Origin: Trifolium pratense
Lineage: Eukaryota; Streptophyta; Magnoliopsida; Fabales; Fabaceae
Assembly (NCBI RefSeq): GCF_020283565.1
Contig: NC_060060.1
Coordinates: forward strand, 31,434,001-31,498,000
Length of the DNA: 64,000 nucleotides
Direction: 5' to 3'
Below the pieces are notes generated by a model. That model saw only the letters and a program-made list of their open reading frames with translations. It ran no database searches and was not told the DNA's origin. Below, in pieces: positions 56,650 to 64,000 of this stretch (position 1 is the stretch's first letter; every line of letters begins with the position of its first letter). The translations under genes were made by a program, and so were the position numbers.

Positions 56650-57310
56650 TTGAAAGGCCTTGGCGTCACCTGTAAGTCTTACGAGTTGGGTACGTCAGAA
56701 AAAAAAAATTATTAAACAGGGGTTACAGTGCCTTGGCGTCACCTACGAGTTGGGTACGTCAGAAAAAAAAAAAAATTATTAAACAGGGGTTACAGTGCCT
56801 TGGCGTCACCTACGAGTTGGGTACGTCAGAAAAAAAAATAAAATTATTAAACAGGGGTTACAGTGCCTTGGCGTCACCTACGAGTTGGGTACGTCAGAAA
56901 AAGAAAAATCAAACAAGGTTGCAAGGCCTTGGCGTTACCTGTAAGTCTTACGAGTTGGGTACGTCAGAAAAAGAAAAATTAAACAAGGTTGCAAGGCCTT
57001 GGCGTTACCTGTAAGTCTTACGAGTTGGGTACGTCAGAAAAAGAAAAATTAAACAAGGTTGAAAGGCCTTGGCGTTACCTGTAAGTCTTACGAGTTGGGT
57101 ACGTCAGAAAAAGCAAAATTAAACAAGGTTGCAAGGCCTTGGCGTTACCTGTAAGTCTTACGAGTTGGGCGTCAGAAAAAGAAAAGAAAACAAGGTTGAA
57201 AGGCCTTGGCGTTACCTGTAAATCTTACGAGTAGGGGGCGTCAGAAAAAGACAAGTTGAAATGCTTTGGCGCTACCCGTAAATCTTACGAGTAGGGGGTG
57301 TCAGGAAAAG
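56650..57310 (+). repeat. Tandem repeat array in the LARD element
   Basis: About ten units share GCCTTGGCGTYACCTGTAAG-TCTTACGAGTTGGGTACGTC-AGAAAAA. Unit length is about 65-75 bp. Early units (2-4) lack TGTAAGTCTT and have an ATTATTAAACAGGGGTTACAG spacer; later ones carry AATTAAACAAGGTTGCAAG. The last two are diverged. Small frames across it are repeat translation. Confidence 0.9.
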
Positions 57311-58146
57311 ATACAGCGAAGAAAGGCGAGATTATCAACACCGCCAGAAAAAGCTTATACACAACCAAAGCAAGGCGATTCATTATAACGCCAAATCATT
57401 TGCAACCACCAAAAGGCATCAGGTATAAAGTTATTCATAAATGATATATAATTATATTTAAAGTGCTAAAGACATTGCAGGTGCAAAGTTAAAAATTTCA
57501 AAGGCGAGATTATTTTCAACACCAAACACAAAGTACAGTGGAAGGGCGACTCCGAGCAGCGCCAATTCTTTCTAAATCTCCAAAGAAACAATAGTTACAA
57601 AATAAGGCGTGCAAGCCTGACAGTACGAAAATCAACTACAACGAGACAGATTACGCTAGACTACTTACAATCTTCAAATATAGAATGTCAAAAGAAAATA
57701 AGAAACTCATGTTGAATAGAAGAAGCAGAAGTACAGACCAACAAAGTTACTATCCTCAAAGTTTCAATTTGATTTCAAGAAGACAAGGAGGGACGAATCG
57801 CGAGAGATGAAGAGGCGAGATTGGTGACAACGCTAGCTTGAAAATGCAAATACAATGAAAAAAAAGAGGAAGGGCGACTCGCCAACTTGCTCAAAGTCGC
57901 CAAGAAACAATGACAACAATATTCAAAGCCACAAATGGCGTACATCAAGATATTCAAAAGTCATAGAAGGGCGTACAAATTAGCTAAGAAATATCAACAA
58001 CAAAAGGAAGGCAAAGGCGACAAGCAAACAAAGAATATGAGTCAGCAACAAATGGGCGACATAGAACAACATCGAGGCATAATAATTGCCAAGTGACTTC
58101 ATTCAAAAGCACTTCGCCTTCTTGAAGCCTCGTGCTTGGGGGGCTG
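57311..58146 (+). other. 3' interior of the LARD element
   Basis: Short motifs recur: AAGGCGAGATTAT..AACACC, GGGCGACTC, GCGCCAA, GGGCGTACAA. They look like remains of older repeats. No coding sequence. Confidence 0.6.
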
Positions 58147-58695
58147 TGTACCGGGCCATGGACCAGGGTGTGATTTGTTAAGGCCCAATACGAAAAAGCC
58201 CAATGGGAGCATCTAAAGGAGAAGCGTGAAAACAACAATGAAAAACACATGATAAGCATGATCCACCATGACTTGGAGAAGAAGGAAGAAACTTGGAGAA
58301 GAAGGAAGAAGCTTGGAGAAGAAGGAAAAGTAACCGCCCACTACCCATGAATTCCTCTCCAAGCAAGGCAGTTACTTAAGAAGCAAGGGAAGATTTTTTG
58401 CCTATAAATAGGGTCTGTTTCAAGAGAAGAGATATAGAACTTTTTCACTGATTCTACATAGACTCTCCCTCATTCTGAGAAATCACCATTCTTTCAATCT
58501 TGTAAAGAGAATCAATTTTTTCTCTGATCATACTTGTATCAATTATCAATCCTGAATATTACAAACCCCCTATGTTCTTCACCAGATCAAGAACAACTTC
58601 TGACTTATAAAACTCCCAGGGTTGTTGGGATTGAACCAAGTGTAATCACACCATTTAATCAATAATACAACCCCCTTTGAGTTTTTACCAGAACA
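58147..58695 (+). repeat. 3' LTR of the LARD element
   Basis: 549 bp, seen as identical to the 5' LTR. TATA box at 58403-58410. Followed by the GTTAT duplication. Confidence 0.93.
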
Positions 58696-58700
58696 GTTAT

Positions 58701-59617
58701 AATTCGTAACTATTAGTAACAATGGAAGGATTTGGCAAAAGAGAGTGATTAACTTGAAGGGAGAATAAAGGAAAGCTGGGTGAAATTCAAGGATAAAAAT
58801 TCAATGGGTGGTGCAAATTGAATTTATGTGGGGTCTGGGGTCTATTTTAAAATAAATGTTACAGTTACTAATAATGAATTAGTTTAAATAAATTATAAAA
58901 GTTTTTGACCAATAATGAATTGGTTCAAGTGATAAGGATTTTGATCCCCTTAAGCATATGGTCAGGGGTTCGATTCTTAGCTCATGCCCTTGGACATCAG
59001 AATGTTCAGGTTGAAGAAGAAAAATAAGATGTTGCTGAAGATTTTGAGGAAGAGAATGCCAGCAATGATAATGAAGCTATCCATGAACATCAAGTTGTTC
59101 ATTCAAGTTGATAAAGATGAATATGTTCTTGATCATCAGATTGTTGCATTGAAGAAGAACCTGTCACTATATACATGTTGTTAGTCGTCAGCATAGGTGA
59201 GCTACAGTGGAAATAATTTCTAGAAGAGATGTCCTCACCCTACTTGAGTCTGAAAGAGAAGCAAGAAGGATGCGCTAGAGAAACCCCCAATGGTTTGGTG
59301 CAAGATTTTATGAAACATTGTTTTTTTTGGGGTATTTTCCAGATGGAATTTTTTGTCTTCAACACTTAAATTGTGCACTTGTTGACATGGCCTTTTATTT
59401 GGCCGAGTTTTGAAAATAAAGATTCATTACATGTACTTTTGGTAGAAGATGAAAACTGAAACTTCTTTTCCTATTGTTTTTACGGTACTTTTTCTATTTC
59501 TAGGGCAAATAAAGATTCTATTTTTTTTAATTAAAAAAGATTTGAAAATAAATTTTTAAAATTTTTATTTTAAAAATAAATTTTATTTGGGAGTAAATCT
59601 TGGAGTAAATCTTTATT
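58701..59617. other. Spacer with SINE head and possible exon remnant
   Basis: A SINE head lies at about 58915-58985 (GAATTGGTTCAAGTGATAAG, GGGGTTCGATTC). Then 58986-59310 has coding-like plus-strand sequence broken by stops: one frame reads GHQNVQVEEE and, further on, VLTLLESEREARRM and NPQWFGARFYETL. I do not recognise the family. Confidence 0.4.
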
Positions 59618-59914
59618 TTTGATGCAAAATAAAAAAATTCGTTTTTTTTTTTTTTATTTTAGGATTTTTTTTTTAAAAAAAATAATATATTATCTTATGT
59701 GGAATTTTTAAAAAAAAATATAAATAATTTTTTTCCACGCGTACAAGCCACGTCAGCATATGTGCACAGTCACATGTCCTGCTGTACACCCGGGGGGCAA
59801 AATGAGGGAATCTATGTTTTGCAGGGGGGTAAACAGAAAAAAAATCTGCACAGGGGGGTAAACGAAAATTCGCTTATTTTGCAGGGGGGTAAATGATCAT
59901 TTACCCAATAAATT
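59618..59914. mobile_element. Half copy of the MULE-like foldback
   Basis: Centre plus one arm of the element at 52320-52798, ending CATTTACCC and followed by AATAAATTA (59906-59914), the counterpart of the duplication left of 52320. The central loop is in the opposite orientation to that in the full copy. Confidence 0.75.
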
Positions 59915-59944
59915 ATATATATTTTTTTTGAAGAAGCCAAAATG

Positions 59945-60120
59945 AAATATAATTATTGTACCACCTCCCTATGCTACCTCTCTATGAGGTGGCCACCTAC
60001 CTCCCAAATCCTCCTTAATAACAACTCTCTTAACGTCGGTTTGCCTACCGGCCCGTGAGTAGTAGCTGTATAGGATAACTCAACACTTCTTGTTCGAATG
60101 ACTTGTACCTACACACATGT
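59945..60120 (-). pseudogene. Fused SWEET exon 5/6 remnant, second copy
   Basis: Near-identical to 51060-51245, including the TACCACCTCCCTATGCTACC start and the GTTCGAATGACTTGTACC end on the plus strand. Part of a duplicated block 59906-60371 = 51013-51480. Confidence 0.65.
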
Positions 60121-60211
60121 TATTGATAAAGAATGCAACAAATCAGCAGTTAAAAAAAAGTAGTAGTAGTAGTAGTAGTAAAGTAGTTTAAATTATACAT
60201 AATTAACTTAC

Positions 60212-60371
60212 CATAACGCTCAGCGGTGCCGCAAAAACAACGATGGATAAAGAAGTACAAATCCATCCAAGTACCACGACATGATGCTTCTTAGCTATAG
60301 CAAATTGTATAACTAAGAAGATCGATAAAAATAAACCCACATTGATTGCCATAAGCAATTTGAGGGTTAAT
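60212..60371 (-). pseudogene. SWEET exon 4, second copy
   Basis: The same open sequence as 51324-51485 (LKLLMAINVGLFLSIFLVIQ...APLSVM, donor intact). The acceptor end has been replaced: just before TTAACCCTCAAATTG it joins TTGCATGCTTCATTAAAATA, a segment also found at 52205. It is therefore a recombinant. Confidence 0.8.
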
Positions 60372-60472
60372 TTGTTGCATGCTTCATTAAAATAAAAGTA
60401 AGTGCGTGCGTGCTTGGTTGGTTGTTTGTTTGAAGTTTGTTTGAAGGAAATGAAGAAGCGCGATCTGAATCT

Positions 60473-60556
60473 GAAGTTCCTGCCATAGAAGCACCAACAA
60501 CAGAAGAACCAACACAAACAACAGAAGAAACTCCAGTTGAGACTCCAAAAGCATAA
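60473..60556 (+). pseudogene. C-terminal coding fragment, Pro/Thr/Glu-rich
   Basis: After a leader-like segment the plus strand reads EVPAIEAPTTEEPTQTTEET followed by PVETPKA and a stop. This is a clean, low-complexity acidic C terminus without any upstream exon. I cannot name the parent gene. Confidence 0.4.
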
Positions 60557-60825
60557 GATGGGGAGGAGGGAGACTGAGGGTAGGCGGCAGAGGGAGGCGG
60601 AGGGGAGATTTTTTAGGACAAAAAAGAGCGCTGCATAGAGGATCGAGGTATTTTCTGCTATTTTATCTATAGCACCTAACACACAAAATAATTGGCATAG
60701 AGCTGTATTTTTTCATGATATAAATTGTTTTGTTACATGATATTTTGTTTTTATATACATTTGTGACTTCATGTGATCACTTATAGTAAAGTAGTATGTT
60801 TTATATTGATTAATTTTTTCCCCAG

Positions 60826-60957
60826 CTCCCCAATGTGATCAGACTCGCACTAGGTACTATTCGGCTTATCTTGTATAGCTACCACGAGCTGGTAGGGAAA
60901 TCGACGTTGACAGAGTTGTTGTCCAGGATGATTTGGGAGGAAGCGGGGAGAATTTAG
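60826..60957 (+). pseudogene. SWEET last-exon remnant, plus strand
   Basis: After TTTTTTCCCCAG the frame starts LPNVIRLALGTIRLILYSYH, aligning with the last exon of the SWEET at 32175. It ends early at TAG. Opposite in orientation to the remnants at 50441 and 60212. Confidence 0.75.
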
Positions 60958-61166
60958 GCGGCATTCCCGTCATTAAGCTGGTGGAGGTAGGTGGCCACCT
61001 CATAGAGAAGTAGCATAGGGAGGTGGTACAATAATTATATAATTTATTTATCACACACGTACGCACGCACGCACGTACAAGAGTGCACACACATACTACT
61101 TTACTATTACTATTATTATTTTTAATTGTTAGTTTGTTGCATGCTTCATTAATAACATGTGTGTAG

Positions 61167-61244
61167 GTGCAAGTCATTCGAACAAGGAGTGTACGATCCA
61201 TGCCATTTGCACTTACCATTTGTCTTATAGTGAGCGCCGTATGA
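61167..61244 (+). pseudogene. SWEET exon 5 remnant, plus strand
   Basis: VQVIRTRSVRSMPFALTICL then a stop, after an intact GTGTGTAG acceptor. It is the inverted counterpart of 50815-50895, and the GT/GC repeat next to it is inverted as well. Confidence 0.75.
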
Positions 61245-61341
61245 TATTAACATTTGTGTGACTATTAAAAAATTAAACTAATTGCATTATATATTATTAT
61301 TTTTTGACAAATTAATATATTGATTAATTTTTTTTCCCCAG

Positions 61342-61520
61342 CTTCGAGTGTGATCGTACTCACGTTAGGGGCCATTTAGGTTCTCCTGTACAACTACTAT
61401 TCAAGGGTCGAGATGGAAATCGGCCTTGAGAAAGTGGTTGTCCAGAAGGATTTGGGAGGAGGCGGAAAAAATTTAGTAGACAGCATTCCCATCATTAAGC
61501 TGGTGGAGGTAACACAAGGA
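61342..61520 (+). pseudogene. SWEET last-exon remnant 2, plus strand
   Basis: CCCCAG-CTTCGAGTGTGATCGTAC: with a one-base shift this reads SVIVLTLGAI-stop-VLLYNYYS, the inverted twin of 50441-50725. Confidence 0.7.
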
Positions 61521-61585
61521 GTGGTACAATAATTATATAATTTATTTAACACCCAGGAACACAGATTACCTCATCTATAATTTAT

Positions 61586-61810
61586 TTAACCCTCCAATTT
61601 GAATAAAATTACCTCATCTATTCCTTTGTCTGAAAAATTAATTGATTCTATACAATCATGCATAAGTTGTGATTTAGCATTTGGAATAGGGAGTCTCAAT
61701 ACTGAAGAGGAGTTCAGCTGGTTTAGTTCTTCACATGGTGCTGAATGTTCGGATGAGGCATTAATGACTGGCTGACTTAAAGCTTCATGCAGACGAGTCC
61801 ATTGAAAAAA
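61586..61810 (-). pseudogene. Coding-like fragment, possibly DUF4378/TRM-like
   Basis: The minus strand reads WTRLHEALSQPVINASSEHS, a linker, then LRLPIPNAKSQLMHDCIESI. The K-S-x-L-x-x-D-C-I-x-x stretch recalls the DUF4378 (TON1-recruiting-motif-like) C terminus, where DCINEVL is usual; this is a visual guess. No complete gene is present and the 3' continuation is lost. Confidence 0.3.
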
Positions 61811-61840
61811 TATATCTGAATACAATATGAATATTTCCAC

Positions 61841-62496
61841 AAGGACAATATTGAAGTTCTTTCAATCAACGATATTCAAACAAAAAGTCATTCTCCGATG
61901 ATAAGAAGACAAGATCTCAAATGGATGTGGATGACAATGGTAGCCGTGCTTCGTTATTAATGTTCATTGTGTCCAAAGAAAAGTTCTGTTAGTTGCCTTC
62001 TTTTTAACTTGTGTTTTGAATTCTTGAATTTCAAATTCGGAAGCTAAAATTCAATGTGAATTCTTTATGAAAACACGGGGGCTCGTACAAATTTTCATAT
62101 GATAATCCTCTTTAATTTTCATATGATTAAAATTTTAAACTATTTAATTAGGTGTTAATTGACACCTCGTGTTAATGGATATTATCTCATATGTAATTTG
62201 TTATATAATCGTCAAATCGTAAAGATATATCTTACTCTATTTTGTAAAGTGAATATTCACTTTATTAATAGAGTAAGGTCCATAGTTATCATGTATGCTA
62301 TTAAATTATGGAATTCCTTCAACATGACAAACAACAAATTACTGATCATTTTTCTCTGTTTGAACTCAACAGATCAATTCTCATTGATCATTTTTATTGG
62401 AGGGATAATTATACATCAACCTTTTCTCTCATATTTTGAATTCATGTTATTATATATATACTTACAAACTATTACTATAGGATTTAAAAACATTGG
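61841..62496. other. Intergenic, no supported gene
   Basis: AT-rich. The open frame at 62159-62500 shows no family resemblance. Confidence 0.45.
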
Positions 62497-62768
62497 ATAA
62501 TGATAAATTCTCTACCCATCCATGTTTGTTTTTCACCTCTTGGATTTTTCGTTTTTGCCCTTGTATAAAAAATCTGGATTCTGTTTACCGGAATTTTTTG
62601 CCTTGATAAAAAAATCCGGTTTTTGTTTACCGAATTTTTCCTGAATTTGCACTAAGAAAAAATTCGGTTTTTGCGTACCGAATTTTTCTACAAGGGCAAA
62701 ATTAGAATGAATTTTGGGGGTTAAAAAGAATCACGGGGTGTTGGAAGAGAATTTATCTTGGATAATTA
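62497..62768. mobile_element. TIR element with ACCGAA palindromes, second copy
   Basis: ATAATGATAAATTCTCT at the left and AGAGAATTTATCTTGGATAAT at the right pair. Inside are three TTCGGTTT...ACCGAA-type hairpins and the GAATTTGCAC spacer, the same plan as 27127-27412. Confidence 0.62.
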
Positions 62769-63240
62769 TGAAGATGGTGGCCAAGTTTTAACGGGAAAAA
62801 ATATAAAAAAAAACGAAAACGAAGGATAAATTGGGCTAAGATATTCATTGGGCCAAATTATTAGGCCGAGCTCTAAAGATGAGAATTTTCTACCCCAACA
62901 ATTGTCCATCTACCCCAACATTAATTTTGAATGGATGAATTTGCCCTTATATATAAACTAAGTGTTTAGGTATATAAAATTTTTCCAAATTTATTTTGTT
63001 ACCTACACACTTTGGGAAAAAGTGTTCAGGTATATAAAATTTTTCTAATTTTTTTTTACCTGAACACTTTGGAAAAAAGTGTGCAGGTATGTAAAATTTT
63101 TCCAAATTTATTTTGTTACCTACACACTTTGGAGAAAAGTGTTCAAGTATATAAAATTTTTCTAATTTTTTTTGTTATCTGAAAACTTTGAAAAAATATG
63201 TGTAAGTATGTAAAAAAATAGTCATATTGATATTTCCGTT
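62769..63240. repeat. Short imperfect tandem repeat
   Basis: At about 62960-63200 the phrases TACACACTTTGG-AAAAAGTGT and AGGTATATAAAATTTTTC alternate about four times with a period near 60 bp. No gene. Confidence 0.6.
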
Positions 63241-63244
63241 ATTC

Positions 63245-63480
63245 AATGAAACCAAGTATGGCTATTGTTGCATTGTGGGATAGAAAACTCCCGGAAGACA
63301 AAATCTGCTTTGCTTTGGAGGTATTCCTATCCTGGCCAGTGTGATTCTAGATACAAACATTTGAACCTTCGCGAAGTGAAACGATATGTTTCCCGTCAGA
63401 TGTGAAGGAAGCATGCATCCGTCCTGACTTCTCAGGCCTGAAGGCAAAACAAGAAGAGATATAATACCGGAAATCGGTTC
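63245..63480 (-). pseudogene. WD40-repeat exon fragment
   Basis: On the minus strand, after an acceptor-like TTGCCTTCAG, a frame reads RMHASFTSDGKHIVSLREGS-NVCI, then TAG where a Trp codon (TGG) would be expected, then SGSFLSHNATIAIL. This is a WD40 blade as in plant WD repeat-containing protein 44-like genes (ASFTSDGKHIVSxxEDSNVYIWN). It directly abuts the truncated BAHD copy and is non-functional. Confidence 0.6.
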
Positions 63481-63494
63481 TAGATCCACCGGTT

Positions 63495-63893
63495 CTAGAG
63501 ATCTTTGAAATTAGAATCGTTGAGAATTTCGGAGAGAGTGGTGGTTGTTTGTGATTCGATGAAGAAAACACCGTCGTCGTTACAGTGAATGGTGGTGGCA
63601 TCATGTAGACGGCCGGCAAGAGGGTAAAAATGGGATAATGTTTGAGAAAGTGAGTTTTGAAGAATTTTTGATTTATTAATAAAATCAGAAAAATGGTTGT
63701 GGTTATTGTTAATGTTGTTGTGATTTGGGTAGAAGAAAGTGGTGTTGCCATGAATATTAGGAGAAAGTTGATCTAGTAATGAGAGTTTGAAATTTTGAAG
63801 ATGCGATGGTGTGGGTTTTGATGGTTTTATGAGTATTGTGTTTAATTTTTCAAGCTTAATCTCGTAGTACTTGTTATTACTACTATTCTCCAT
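63495..63893 (-). pseudogene. BAHD acyltransferase, 5' fragment (copy 3)
   Basis: The first about 130 codons are almost identical to BAHD1, with the same start (MENSSNNKYYEIKLEKLN) and the same Asn/His run. The copy ends after LSEILNDSNF and continues in foreign sequence with the WD40 fragment. The HxxxD and DFGWG motifs are missing, so it cannot be active. The promoter is retained up to the window edge, so transcription is possible. Confidence 0.9.
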
Positions 63894-63932
63894 TGTTTTT
63901 TGTTATGTTTTACTTGATCATTGATCTTGCTC

Positions 63933-63942
63933 TATTTATATA
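63933..63942 (-). promoter_or_regulatory. TATA box of truncated BAHD copy
   Basis: The same TATATAAATA and surrounding promoter as BAHD1 (41463-41472). Confidence 0.55.
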
Positions 63943-64000
63943 CATTGCTTCACCGAATTAATAAATGTTTTTATTCGCTGCTTGGCGGTGGCGGTGACTC

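Larger units (their letters stand above)
53792..58700 (+). mobile_element. Very young LTR retrotransposon derivative without gag/pol
   Basis: Two 549 bp LTRs (53797-54345, 58147-58695) look identical by eye. They run TGTACCGGG...CCAGAACA and are bordered by the 5 bp duplication GTTAT (53792-53796, 58696-58700). A tRNA-Lys primer site follows the left LTR, and a G-run (TTGGGGGGCT) precedes the right one. The 3.8 kb interior has no gag, protease, RT or integrase frame, so it is a LARD-type non-autonomous element that needs enzymes from a relative. It contains a tandem array (56650-57310) and an internal duplication. Confidence 0.93.

Noticed and set aside
56733..57014. Repetitive frame with YELGTSEKK units
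   Set aside because: Translation of the tandem array; frame breaks follow the variable A-runs.
56650..57310. CRISPR-like repeat array
   Set aside because: Plant DNA, spacers not unique, units are head-to-tail tandem repeats in an LTR element.

Overview
The window is nuclear DNA of a dicot plant and very probably of a papilionoid legume. Genes are split by GT-AG introns, intergenic DNA is AT-rich, and the gene families (MtN21/WAT1, MtN3/SWEET, BAHD, tubby-like F-box, nucleostemin) are typical of plants. It is packed with tRNA-derived SINEs, Stowaway-, Tourist-, hAT- and MULE-like elements of the kind common in Medicago and Trifolium. The species cannot be fixed from sequence alone.

Layout, left to right. 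The last exon of one WAT1-related (MtN21/EamA) transporter gene enters from the left edge (203-509). A 13 kb transposon-rich stretch follows, with a Tourist-like element carrying a nested SINE, LINE debris, Stowaway MITEs and a very young, degenerate Copia-like LTR element at 8695-11565. A complete seven-exon WAT1-related gene is at 13706-16411. A three-exon gene for a small secreted six-cysteine peptide is at 18059-18791, and its second intron contains an intact tRNA-Val(CAC) gene. A four-coding-exon tubby-like F-box gene is at 23506-25939, a six-exon clade III-like SWEET sugar transporter at 30482-32459, and a nine-exon nucleostemin-type GTPase (NSN1-like) at 34958-39173. All of these are on the plus strand.

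From 40 kb on the window changes character. Two intronless BAHD acyltransferase genes lie on the minus strand (40053-41423 and 46795-48165), and the 5' third of a third is at 63495-63893. Broken copies of NSN1 exon 6 flank the second BAHD gene, so NSN1 and BAHD sequences were duplicated locally. Between BAHD1 and BAHD2 is a head-to-tail dimer of a hAT-like element (41789-44213), each half of which received a different later insertion. From 50.2 to 61.6 kb there is a patchwork of SWEET pseudogene exons in both orientations, a split MULE-like foldback element and a very young 4.9 kb LTR retrotransposon derivative without gag/pol (53792-58700). The right edge carries fragments of other genes: a possible DUF4378/TRM-like piece and a WD40 piece fused to the truncated BAHD copy.

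Intact genes expected to give full-length products are the WAT1-related gene, the Cys-rich peptide, tRNA-Val, the tubby-like gene, SWEET, NSN1, BAHD1 and BAHD2. They do not form an operon or an obvious pathway. Transport (WAT1, SWEET) and acyl transfer (BAHD) are neighbours but are not shown to be functionally linked. The most striking features are the duplication and rearrangement history of the right half, the tRNA inside a peptide-gene intron, and a series of tiny poly-A insertions with 11-17 bp target duplications that look like LINE/SINE insertions truncated almost to nothing.
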